From contig BPJP01000012.1 in the NCBI GenBank assembly GCA_026004675.1, forward strand, positions 62,001 to 126,000: a stretch of DNA of 64,000 bases, read 5' to 3'. Positions 20,565 through 28,664 of this stretch are shown here, one piece after another; within the stretch, counting starts at the first letter, position 1, and the number at the start of each line of letters is the position of its first letter. The notes under the pieces are model-generated. The model was given only the letters and a program-made list of their open reading frames with translations, made no database searches and was not told the origin of the DNA. The stretch comes from Gemmatales bacterium (GTDB taxonomy: Bacteria; Planctomycetota; Planctomycetia; Gemmatales; Gemmataceae). The position numbers and the translations under genes were made by a program.

Positions 20565-20909
20565 CTACTCCGTGAGGATGGAGAGTTCGTGATCCAAAAG
20601 TGGTTCGGCAAAATCGGCATCGATAACGAATGTGCCGTTTGCTTGCTCTTCGGCATCCATTACGAGAGCTTGCCGCACTATGCTTTGACGCTCTCTGCCA
20701 TAGAGTTTTAGTGTCAAGCTGCTCATGGCAGGAAAAGATTCACTGACATGAATTCGGATGCGAGAACAAGTCACGTCGCGAACCCGCAACAGCAGGACCC
20801 CAAGCGGTTCGCCGTTACATTGCAACACCCTCCCCGTCCGGCTAGAGAGTGTGGCATTGCGCGATTCGACATCGTGCAAAGTGCTAAAGTGCGATATATC
20901 CGCAAACAT
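20565..20909 (-). CDS. Hypothetical protein, possibly PilZ-like
   Basis: A 114-residue protein of alternating beta strands, with no signal peptide. The central stretch (CSRIRIHVSESFPAMSSLTL, then QALVMDAEEQANGTFVIDADF) has the spacing of a PilZ-like beta barrel, but the diagnostic RxxxR and DxSxxG motifs are not intact, so cyclic-di-GMP binding is not claimed. The start could be Met1 at 20918 or the second Met at 20909. It is convergent with the CBS gene, with 51 bp between. Confidence 0.5.
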   Translation of the reverse strand: MFADISHFSTLHDVESRNATLSSRTGRVLQCNGEPLGVLLLRVRDVTCSRIRIHVSESFPAMSSLTLKLYGRERQSIVRQALVMDAEEQANGTFVIDADFAEPLLDHELSILTE

Positions 20910-21028
20910 TGAATGCATCGTCCAAAGGAAACTGATTTTCAGCAGTTTAAGATTTGAAGAAGAACAGTGCCACGATTATTTGGCAAAAGAAGGGGTAAAT
21001 CCTGCTGAATTTTGTGTAAGCGCATGGA

Positions 21029-21808
21029 CTACATAGAAGACCCCGGGAGATTTTGAATTCCTCCAGAACTCAGCCGGTGCCGCCAATTGCGCAAAGCGTC
21101 TCGAATCTCACGCAACCTTTCGATGGCCAGCGGTGAAAAGGCGGACGTTCGGCCGCGTTGCCTTTCTTCGGGATCGCCGAGACCAGCATGGCGATAGCGC
21201 TTCAAGAGCGCGTTAATTTGGTCTCGAATAGCCGAAGCGTTATCGACGCCACGCAAAACCGCGCGGCGTCCTACCGGCTGGGCAAGGGCGGACAGCAGCC
21301 CCTGCTGATGCGGTTGGACCATCGTCGCCCCGCCGCCTGCTGTTCGCACATAGACATCGGATATTCCTAATAGTTGCTGGATCGGTCCCTGTTTGATCTC
21401 CAGATGCTGCACGTTGGCGTAGGTCAGTGTGATCTCTTTGATGACTAGCACCCCTTCCCGAATGCGAAGGCTCCGGTCAGTGATGATGTAATAGCGCATA
21501 TCGTATTCCAGGCGCGTCAAAAAATAGGCCACCGCGATCCCAATCAGGATCAAGACGCCGATTACGATCAGGAGGTGCGTGAACCATCTGGGAGTCTGGC
21601 GATCAAGCAGCGTAGCAATGAGCACGATGAGCCAGAAGCCGACAAAAAAAGCGGCGACGATTCCAAGTTGTACCAATTTGTAGAAAAGATAGTTTTTGGA
21701 GGCCCGAAAGACCTTGACCGAATCGGGCGACCCGGCGGGCGGTTCCGGCGGGCCGCTTGGAGCTTTGAACAGGGTCAGCAACAGGGATTTAAGCAGGTTG
21801 TAAATCAA
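21029..21808 (-). CDS. Bacterial PH-domain membrane protein (YdbT/YdbS-like)
   Basis: A 259-residue protein with two transmembrane helices (about residues 38-60 and 72-95) and a bPH2/DUF304 domain: YYIITDRSLRIREGVLVIKE, then LTYANVQHLEIKQGPIQQLLGISDVYVRTAGG. The C-terminal tail is basic. Its start overlaps the stop of the preceding PH gene by 4 bp, which indicates translational coupling. Such paired proteins occur widely but their function is unknown. Confidence 0.87.
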   Translation of the reverse strand: MIYNLLKSLLLTLFKAPSGPPEPPAGSPDSVKVFRASKNYLFYKLVQLGIVAAFFVGFWLIVLIATLLDRQTPRWFTHLLIVIGVLILIGIAVAYFLTRLEYDMRYYIITDRSLRIREGVLVIKEITLTYANVQHLEIKQGPIQQLLGISDVYVRTAGGGATMVQPHQQGLLSALAQPVGRRAVLRGVDNASAIRDQINALLKRYRHAGLGDPEERQRGRTSAFSPLAIERLREIRDALRNWRHRLSSGGIQNLPGSSM

Positions 21809-22323
21809 GGATGCTGCCCTCCCAGCAAGCGGATTTCGTCACGGATTTCGGTAAGCAAAGAGACGACGGTATCAGCAGGCTCCCCGCTGCCGGCGTGCGG
21901 CTCCTGTTCTTCGTCTTGGTCGCCAAAGCGGGCGCCGCGCATTTGCCAATAGAGAAAATCCCGGATTTCTTCGCAGTTCGCCATTCCTTCGATCGTCATC
22001 TCAGCGGTCGCGGAGCCTGCTGCCGTCTGCACCTCGATCGTTCCCAACCCCAACCAGCGCTCGATCAGCCCCTTGGAGACGTGCAAGTCTTGAATCCGCG
22101 AATACTGCACCAGATCTTCTTGTTTGAAAAACAAACCATACGACTTGTAAATACTATCTTCGTCAAATCGATAGCGTAGCGTCGCGTAGCGAATGGCCAG
22201 GGGGATAAACACCAAAGGAAAGAAAATCAAAGCACCAAGCGAACGGATCAGGTAAAGAATCAATAACCCAGATTCCGGGCGGGTGATCGAGTAGATTCTT
22301 TGAACATCGAAACTCTTGGCCAC
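21805..22323 (-). CDS. Bacterial PH-domain membrane protein
   Basis: A 172-residue partner of the downstream PH protein, also of the bPH2/DUF304 type. It has one hydrophobic helix region (ILYLIRSLGALIFFPLVFIP), the domain core YRFDEDSIYKSYGLFFKQED, and LVQYSRIQDLHVSKGLIERW followed by LGLGTIEVQTAAG, which mirrors the neighbour's GISDVYVRTAGG. The acidic C-terminus extends 40 residues. The 4-bp overlap (ATGA-type) with the next gene makes a two-gene operon. Their common pattern suggests a duplication. Confidence 0.87.
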   Translation of the reverse strand: MAKSFDVQRIYSITRPESGLLILYLIRSLGALIFFPLVFIPLAIRYATLRYRFDEDSIYKSYGLFFKQEDLVQYSRIQDLHVSKGLIERWLGLGTIEVQTAAGSATAEMTIEGMANCEEIRDFLYWQMRGARFGDQDEEQEPHAGSGEPADTVVSLLTEIRDEIRLLGGQHP

Positions 22324-22476
22324 CGGCGTTTCCTCCAGTACCTTGGTTCGTCTTTACTATAAGCACGTTTAGAGTATTCGCAAAGCATATTATCAAGCTG
22401 GTTCGGCTTGGTTCGAGGCAGGGGTCCTGCGAATAATAGTTTAATGGGGGCTTCGAAAAAGGACTAAGAGGCAACA

Positions 22477-23574
22477 ATGACAATCGACCTCAAACAACTG
22501 CCGCGTGGCTTTCTGCCCGCCAGCGATCCGGCGACCGCTTTCAAAACTTACCCTGAATTGTCCATCCTTGACGAACTCGGTCGCGACTTGCCCAGCCTGC
22601 TGCATGATGCAGGCTGCCGCGATTATCTCCGCTCGTTTGCCATTCCTCTTTGGCCCGAACGACAGAAAAACGATGCCACTCTTCCAGAGCTGCGGTTGTA
22701 TTACGTTCGCCTTGGCTTTATCGCCTCGGCCTACGTGAATCAGGTTGGCCAGGAACGAGCCACCTTGTTGCCGCGAAATATCGCCGTCCCGCTCTGTCAG
22801 GCTTGCCAGTTGCTCAATCGACCTCCCATTCTCAGCTACGATGGTTATGCCCTGTATAACTGGAAGCGATTTCGCAGGCAGGGCCCCATCGCTCTGGGAA
22901 ACATCGACACTATTCAGAACTTCGTCCACCTTTACGACGAACATTGGTTTATTCTTGTCCATGTCGAAATCGAGGCCCTTGCTGGCGACATCCTGGTTCA
23001 GATCGGCAAAATCCACGATATGCTCAACACGAACGATCTGACCGGTCTCAATCCCGCCTTGCAGCGCATCGCCGACACCGTATGGCGACAGGTGGGCGTC
23101 CTCAAGCGCATTCCCGAAAACATGGACCCGAACCTGTATTACCGCACCTTTCGGCCGTACATTCGGTTTTTTGAAAACGTCGTCTACGAAGGCGTCACCG
23201 GCAAGCCGATGAACTTTCGCGGCGAAACAGGTGCTCAAAGCAGCATCATTCCAACCCTTGTCGCCTTCTTGAAAATCCCGCACCGCCCCACCGAGTTGAC
23301 CGATCATCTCACGGATATGCGCCGGTTTATGCCGGCCGAGCACCGGGCCATCATCGAACAGGTGCAGTCAATGCCTTCGGTCCGCGAACTGGCCGATCGG
23401 GATGCCTTCAACAACATCCTCGAAGCACTGGCGACTTTTCGCGAAGTCCATTACGGGTGGGCACGCGAATACATTGACAAGCATGTCGATGATCCGCGCG
23501 GCACGGGCGGCACTCCCTATATGAAATGGCTCAAGCAGCTCATCGACGAAACCAGGCAATTCATGATCCGCTAA
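22477..23574 (+). CDS. Indoleamine 2,3-dioxygenase family haem protein
   Basis: A 365-residue protein with the IDO fold pattern. The C-terminal motif RGTGGTPYMKWL (GTGGT at 342-346) contacts substrate in known IDO enzymes, and His325 in HYGWAREYI is the expected proximal haem ligand. A long helical body precedes them. IDO opens the indole ring of tryptophan to N-formylkynurenine using O2. No kynurenine-pathway neighbours are present, so tryptophan as substrate is inferred from family only. No clear ribosome site, but the ATG is the first in frame. Confidence 0.85.
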   Translation: MTIDLKQLPRGFLPASDPATAFKTYPELSILDELGRDLPSLLHDAGCRDYLRSFAIPLWPERQKNDATLPELRLYYVRLGFIASAYVNQVGQERATLLPRNIAVPLCQACQLLNRPPILSYDGYALYNWKRFRRQGPIALGNIDTIQNFVHLYDEHWFILVHVEIEALAGDILVQIGKIHDMLNTNDLTGLNPALQRIADTVWRQVGVLKRIPENMDPNLYYRTFRPYIRFFENVVYEGVTGKPMNFRGETGAQSSIIPTLVAFLKIPHRPTELTDHLTDMRRFMPAEHRAIIEQVQSMPSVRELADRDAFNNILEALATFREVHYGWAREYIDKHVDDPRGTGGTPYMKWLKQLIDETRQFMIR

Positions 23575-23752
23575 AACGAAAGATCGCTACAGGCGATACA
23601 TTTGGAACTTGAGAGTATTCCGCATATACGGTGCGGTCGCCATTTCCTGAATTGGCTTGAAAATCTGGACGATACCTTCCACTGAACCATCACAACGACT
23701 GCTGGAGAAGGCAGTTCCGGTCCACGCCATAACGATTCCGCAAGGAGGCTTT

Positions 23753-26700
23753 ATGTTGCGCAAGGTTTTTTGGCCAGGAACTTTAGCAGCCGTGCTTGCC
23801 TGGGCAACCTCGGAGGCGAAAGCCGCTGACTTCAACGTCAACGATCAGACGAGTTTTTTCAACGCCTTGCAAACCATCGCGGGCACGCCGAACCAGAACG
23901 ACACGATCAACATCACCGGCAGCTTCACCATGACCGGTGTCGTGCCATCGATCGCCAAGGGTGCCGGCTTTTCCCTGACCATCAACGGCAATGGTTTCAC
24001 GATTGATGGCGGCAACCAATTCCGTCCTTTCTTCGTGCATCAAGGGCAAGTGGACATCAACAATCTGACCATCGCCAATGCCCGAGCAAAAGGCGGTGAC
24101 GGTGGCGGCGGTGGCCTGGGAGCAGGAGGCGGGTTATTCGTCGATCAGTTCGGCCAGGTCTCCTTGCTCAATGTCAATTTCCTGAACACTAGCGCCGTTG
24201 GCGGAAATGGCGGCGCACTACTATTTGGCGGCGGCGGACTGGGCGGCAACGGCGGCGGCAGCGGCGCCGCCGGCGGCGGCGGCGGCGGCGGCGGTCTCTA
24301 CGGCAACGGCGGCAGCGGCATCGCGCCCGCCAGCGGCGGCGGCGGCGGCGGCGGTGAAATCGCCAACGGCGGGAATGGCGGCAGCGGCGGCGCCGCCGGC
24401 GGCGGCGGCGGCGGCGGGCGCTTTGGTAACGGGGGCGACGGCGCCGCCAACGGCGGCGGCGGCGGCGGTGGAGGGCTCACTGCTAATGGCGGCAATGCTA
24501 GCGGCGCAACGGGCGGCGCGGGTGGAGGTCTCGAGGGAGGCAATGGCGGCGACAACGGTACCAACGATGGATTCGACGGTGCCACCTTCGGCGGCGGTGG
24601 CGGTGGCGGCAGCTTGGGCAACGGCGGCAACGGCGGTAAATATGGCGGCGGCGGTGGAGGCGGAGGAGGCGGCAACGGCGGCAACGGTGGCTATTTCGGC
24701 GGCGGCGGCGGTGGCGGCAACGGCGGCGCCAACGGCCTCAACGGCGGCGATTTCGGCGGCGGTGGAGGCGCCGGCGTAATTGCTGGCGGCAGTGGCGGCT
24801 TCGGCGGCGGTGGAGGCGGAGGAGGTGCCAACGGCGGCAATGGCGGCTTCGGCGGCGGCGGTGGCGGCGGCGTGAATGCTGGCGGCACCGGCGGACAATT
24901 CGCCGGCAACGGCGGCACCACCGGCGGCGGCGGCGGAGCCGCTCTCGGCGGCGCCATCTTCGTTCGCCAAGGAGGCGTCCTCGTCATCCGCGGCGGCACC
25001 ATCACGGGCGGCTCCGTCACCGCCGGTCTCGGCGCCGGCAACGGCCAAAATGGCCAGGCACTCGCCTCCGGCATCTTCCTTCACAACGTCAACCTCGTCT
25101 ACGACACCCCAGGCACTGCCACCATGAACGACGACATCGCCGGCATCGGCTCCGCACAAGTCACCGTCAACGGCGGCAAACTCCTCATGAACGGCACCGG
25201 CACGGTCCCCTTCGTCGTCAACCCGAATGGTACCCTCGGCGGCACCGGCACCGTCGGCAACACCACCGTCACGGGAACCATCGCCCCAGGCAACTCCATC
25301 GGCACCATCAACGTCGCCGGCAACTTCGTCCAGAACGGCGGCGTCTACGAAGTCGAACTCAACGCCGCCGGCCAATCCGACTTGATCAACGTCACCGGCA
25401 CCGCCACCATCAACGGCGGCACCGTCAATGTCCTGGCGGCACCAGGAACGTATTCGGTCGGACAGCAATACACGATCCTGACGGCAGCTGGCGGCGTCAC
25501 CGGCAACTACTCCGGCGTCACCGACAACCTCGCCCTTTTCAACTTCCTCGTCTTCACCGACTCCAACAATGTTTTCCTACGACTCGTCACCAGCTTTCAG
25601 GATGTTGCTGGCACGCTTAATCAACGTGAAGTGGCCCGCGCTTTCGATTCCACCGGCACCACTGCCAGCGGCGACCTGGCCACCGTCATCAATGCTTTCC
25701 AACCGCTGTCGGCAGCGCAGGCCCGGTCGGCTTTCGATCAAATGTCCGGCGAAATCCACGGCAGTATCGCCAGCGTTACGCTCGAAAAAGAAAGCCTCTT
25801 CCTGCGCACGGTCGCCCGCCGACTGCGGGCGCCGATCGATACGACCGGAGCGCAGATGCCTGTCCTGGCACAAAACACTTCGGCACCCGCCAACAACAAC
25901 AGCAGCATCCAACAGGTCGCCTACCGGACCCAGTCCCCCGACGACGAAAACCTCTTTCTGCTTTATCCAGCACAGCAGACTTCCACCGAAGCCTGGTTTA
26001 CCCAATACGGCTTGACCGCCGATGCCCAGGGGGACGGCAATGCCCAGCGCATCGGCTACAACATCGGCGGCCTCGCGGTCGGCTTCGACCGCTGGCTCGG
26101 CCAAAACACCATCATCGGCCTCGTCGGCGGTTACTCCTACTTCAACGTCAACACCAACATCCTCCAAGACCGTGCCAACGTCAGCAGCTACAACCTCGCT
26201 GTTTATGGCCGGCAGTATCTCGGCAACGGCTGGATCACCGGCATCGGCTCCTACTCCTACGACGACTACAACACCCGCCGGCAGATCGCCTTTGGCACCA
26301 TCAACCGCACGGCCCATTCGCAGGCCTTCGGCCACGAAGGCTCGACCTATTGGGAAGCGGGGTATTCCTTCAACCTGCCGCGCCTCTCCATCCAACCGAT
26401 TGCCGGCATGCAGTATATCCACGTTTGGCGCAGCGACTTCGCCGAGAGCGGCGCCGACTCGATCAACCTGCTGGTCGCGCCCGCCGACGTCGATTCGCTC
26501 CGCACCCTGTTGGGAGGCCGCATCATCTACCCGATCCAGACCCAATCCGGCTTGCAGGTCGTGCCGGAATTCCGCAGCTTCTGGATGCACGAATACCTCA
26601 ACGACAACCGCCTGGTGAACGCTCAGTTCGCGGGCATCTTGAACAATCCGATCGCCACGCGAGGCATCAACCTGGGCGAAGACTTCGCCATGTTGGGACT

Positions 26701-26815
26701 GGGTCTTTCGGCCCAAGTGACCAGGAGGATTTCCTTCGGAGTCCACTATGACGCCTACCTGTCGAACGCCCAGTCAGCCCACGCCGGCATCGGGCAACTG
26801 ATGGTGCAGTGGTAG
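23753..26815 (+). CDS. Glycine-rich autotransporter with C-terminal beta-barrel
   Basis: A 1020-residue surface protein. An AAGGAGG site sits just before ATG 23753, and residues 1-27 form a signal peptide (cleavage near SEAKA). Residues about 112-402 are an extreme Gly/Asn/Ala repeat (units such as GNGGNGGYFGGGGGGG). Asn-rich beta-strand repeats with IAPGNSIGTINVAGNF follow, a typical passenger-to-barrel linker pattern. The last ~275 residues have the autotransporter barrel signature and end in ...GQLMVQW, an outer-membrane-type C-terminus. It is probably displayed at the cell surface for adhesion. Isolated, with no cognate processing gene nearby. Confidence 0.9.
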   Translation: MLRKVFWPGTLAAVLAWATSEAKAADFNVNDQTSFFNALQTIAGTPNQNDTINITGSFTMTGVVPSIAKGAGFSLTINGNGFTIDGGNQFRPFFVHQGQVDINNLTIANARAKGGDGGGGGLGAGGGLFVDQFGQVSLLNVNFLNTSAVGGNGGALLFGGGGLGGNGGGSGAAGGGGGGGGLYGNGGSGIAPASGGGGGGGEIANGGNGGSGGAAGGGGGGGRFGNGGDGAANGGGGGGGGLTANGGNASGATGGAGGGLEGGNGGDNGTNDGFDGATFGGGGGGGSLGNGGNGGKYGGGGGGGGGGNGGNGGYFGGGGGGGNGGANGLNGGDFGGGGGAGVIAGGSGGFGGGGGGGGANGGNGGFGGGGGGGVNAGGTGGQFAGNGGTTGGGGGAALGGAIFVRQGGVLVIRGGTITGGSVTAGLGAGNGQNGQALASGIFLHNVNLVYDTPGTATMNDDIAGIGSAQVTVNGGKLLMNGTGTVPFVVNPNGTLGGTGTVGNTTVTGTIAPGNSIGTINVAGNFVQNGGVYEVELNAAGQSDLINVTGTATINGGTVNVLAAPGTYSVGQQYTILTAAGGVTGNYSGVTDNLALFNFLVFTDSNNVFLRLVTSFQDVAGTLNQREVARAFDSTGTTASGDLATVINAFQPLSAAQARSAFDQMSGEIHGSIASVTLEKESLFLRTVARRLRAPIDTTGAQMPVLAQNTSAPANNNSSIQQVAYRTQSPDDENLFLLYPAQQTSTEAWFTQYGLTADAQGDGNAQRIGYNIGGLAVGFDRWLGQNTIIGLVGGYSYFNVNTNILQDRANVSSYNLAVYGRQYLGNGWITGIGSYSYDDYNTRRQIAFGTINRTAHSQAFGHEGSTYWEAGYSFNLPRLSIQPIAGMQYIHVWRSDFAESGADSINLLVAPADVDSLRTLLGGRIIYPIQTQSGLQVVPEFRSFWMHEYLNDNRLVNAQFAGILNNPIATRGINLGEDFAMLGLGLSAQVTRRISFGVHYDAYLSNAQSAHAGIGQLMVQW
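24090..24960 (+). repeat. GGC-rich low-complexity tract inside autotransporter
   Basis: About 870 bp dominated by GGC/GGA/GGT codons with AAC and GCC, encoding the Gly/Asn tract. Short degenerate units of 9-30 bp recur. GC content is far above the flanking sequence. The repeats create long spurious open frames on the other strand. This tract is a likely site of replication slippage. Confidence 0.85.
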
Positions 26816-26853
26816 GGTGATCACCCAGCCGAAAAACCGGATGTGGGAAAAAC

Positions 26854-26882
26854 TTGACATTATCTCCATCGTAGGGGATAGT
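26854..26882 (+). promoter_or_regulatory. Sigma70-type promoter candidate
   Basis: TTGACA at 26854-26859, a 17-bp spacer, then GATAGT at 26877-26882 (4 of 6 match to TATAAT), located 43 bp upstream of the lipoprotein ATG. The -35 is a perfect consensus. This is a prediction without transcript data. Confidence 0.5.
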
Positions 26883-26925
26883 TATTATTCGAGTTTAGTA
26901 GCATTGGGTCCGAATCGATCGAAAC

Positions 26926-27411
26926 ATGTGCGGTTCTTTCCAGGCATACCGATTCTGGACGCATCGGGCTGTGTATCTGGCATTGGTCGTTGCCGTCATG
27001 ATGATGGGGTGTGGTCCGGGTGTGAAACCGCGCGAGCGAACGGAGTCGGAAAAGAACCTCCACGAAATCTATAAAGCATACAAACAGACGGAGATGAGGT
27101 TAAATCGCCCACCTCGATCACTTGAAGAAATCGCTGCAGCTTTTCCTGAGGGACAGGCGGACAAATTCCTAACCTCACCGAATGACCAGCAACCTTATGT
27201 CATTGTGTGGGGGACAAGCACGATCCTTGGTCCTGCGAACTATGCGCAAACGCAGGGCACAGCTGCCAGCGTGCCGATTTTCGCTTACGAAAAGCGGGGA
27301 AACGACGGCAAGCGATACGTCCTCACGATCATGGGACGTGTAGAGGTTCTAAGCGACGAAGAGTTCAGGAACGCGGAATTCCCTGCCGGTCATAAGCCGG
27401 ACGGCTCGTAA
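26926..27411 (+). CDS. Lipoprotein, partner of DUF1559 protein
   Basis: A 161-residue lipoprotein. The N-terminal hydrophobic region (AVYLALVVAVMMMGC) ends in a lipobox-like MMGC. A helical segment (RTESEKNLHEIYKAYKQTEM) and a small beta domain follow, with no enzyme motif. Genes of this type sit next to DUF1559 prepilin genes in planctomycetes, and one starts 43 bp downstream. The perfect-consensus -35 upstream makes it the likely first gene of the pair. Confidence 0.75.
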   Translation: MCGSFQAYRFWTHRAVYLALVVAVMMMGCGPGVKPRERTESEKNLHEIYKAYKQTEMRLNRPPRSLEEIAAAFPEGQADKFLTSPNDQQPYVIVWGTSTILGPANYAQTQGTAASVPIFAYEKRGNDGKRYVLTIMGRVEVLSDEEFRNAEFPAGHKPDGS

Positions 27412-27454
27412 TGATACATTCTCTGAGTCATCGCCTGAGAACGGGAGCGCGTCA

Positions 27455-28342
27455 ATGCGAAACTGCAGTCGAAGCGGCAGCCGCGCCTTCACGCTTATAG
27501 AGCTGCTTGTGGTCATCGCCATCATCGGGGTTCTCATCGGCCTTCTGCTGCCTGCTGTGCAAAAAGTGCGCGAGGCTGCGAACCGGATAAAGTGCACCAA
27601 CAACCTCAAGCAAATCGGCTTGGCCTGGCACAATCACGCTGACGCTCTCGGCGCTTTTCCAACGGGTGGCGGTCGGTGTTGTGCGACCATTGGAAATCTC
27701 ACTGTTATCAGCGGAGTACCGGCCACGCTTCAGGCACAAAACTGGGGGTGGGGTTTTCAGATCTTGCCGTATGTCGAGCAGGAAAACCTATGGCGGAATT
27801 GCGGAACCAACCAGAGCAACGCGATCGTTGCCTTGAGCATCTACACCTGCCCAACGCTGCATTCGCCTACCTTGATGTCGCCGAATACGCCGTGGTGGGG
27901 TGGCTACCAGCCAAGCCGCGGAAACCAGGATTACGGGGCCTGCGATGGCGTGCGATTCGCGAACGGAGTTCTGCAACCCAACTGGGGCCAGCTCGTTCGG
28001 CCAAGCACTGTTCTGGACGGCACTTCTAACACGGTCATGGTTGCAGAGAAAGCCGTCAATATTTTGGCCGCCCGAGCCGGGCAACAAGATTGCAACAACA
28101 ATGAAGGTTGGATCGACAACTGGGACAACGACAACCAAATCGACGGCGCTTACCCTCCCATGTCGTCTCTCCAGATCAATTACACCTACTGCGGAGTGGC
28201 CGCTGGATCCGCACATAGTGCTGGCTTCAACGTCGTGATGGCCGATGGCAGCGTCCATTTTGTCGGCTACTCCGTCAACAGCACGACCTGGCGGCAGATG
28301 TGCCAATATAACGATGGCCAATCCGTTCAGTTACCTTGGTAA
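27455..28342 (+). CDS. DUF1559 prepilin-like protein
   Basis: A 295-residue protein. The N-terminus carries a type IV pilin-like prepilin peptidase site: GSRAFTLIELLVVIAIIGVL, with the +5 Glu and a hydrophobic helix. KCTNNLKQIGLAWHNHAD follows, and a C-terminal DUF1559 motif VVMADGSVHFVGYSV (H-x-G type) ends the protein. This family is greatly expanded in planctomycetes and is exported and anchored through the N-terminal helix. The precise role is unknown. Confidence 0.94.
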   Translation: MRNCSRSGSRAFTLIELLVVIAIIGVLIGLLLPAVQKVREAANRIKCTNNLKQIGLAWHNHADALGAFPTGGGRCCATIGNLTVISGVPATLQAQNWGWGFQILPYVEQENLWRNCGTNQSNAIVALSIYTCPTLHSPTLMSPNTPWWGGYQPSRGNQDYGACDGVRFANGVLQPNWGQLVRPSTVLDGTSNTVMVAEKAVNILAARAGQQDCNNNEGWIDNWDNDNQIDGAYPPMSSLQINYTYCGVAAGSAHSAGFNVVMADGSVHFVGYSVNSTTWRQMCQYNDGQSVQLPW

Positions 28343-28664
28343 AGGATCGAAACGGGCGGACCAACCGCTCCCTCGTCTCGTGCCACGCCACTACCTGCGA
28401 CTCTGAAAGTATTGCTTCCCTGGCTCTACCTCGGGACCAGATGTGTCCTGGCTCTGCCTCGGTTGCTCCCAATCACCGTCAGTTGACGGTCCCCCACGTC
28501 GCACTCAACCCGCACCAACCCGTTAGTTGACGGTGCAGATAAATTGGGCAAAACAGCCAAGAATTTTCACCGCAATCCCCTTCACGTCCCAGCGCGCACT
28601 CAAAGGCACACGAGTGGTAGCTCTTTCCAGAAAGCACACAACGAAAAGATTGAATGGCTTCGGT
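28343..28664. other. Intergenic gap with short repeats
   Basis: 322 bp between the convergent DUF1559 and sulfatase-like genes. It contains two near-identical 14-bp stretches, CCTGGCTCTACCTCGG and CCTGGCTCTGCCTCGG, about 30 bp apart. A hairpin with arms ACCGTC and GACGGT lies near 28475-28490, and AGTTGACGGT recurs at about 28525. No convincing gene; the small plus-strand frame starting at 28527 runs into the neighbouring gene and looks like a shadow. Confidence 0.5.

Noticed and set aside
24221-25468. Long Ala/Val-rich and Pro-rich open frames on the minus strand inside the autotransporter
   Set aside because: They are complements of the Gly-rich codons (GGC becomes GCC) and carry no ribosome site or domain.
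25577-26746. 389-codon minus-strand frame over the autotransporter barrel
   Set aside because: No start-site signal or recognised domain; shadow of the barrel coding sequence.
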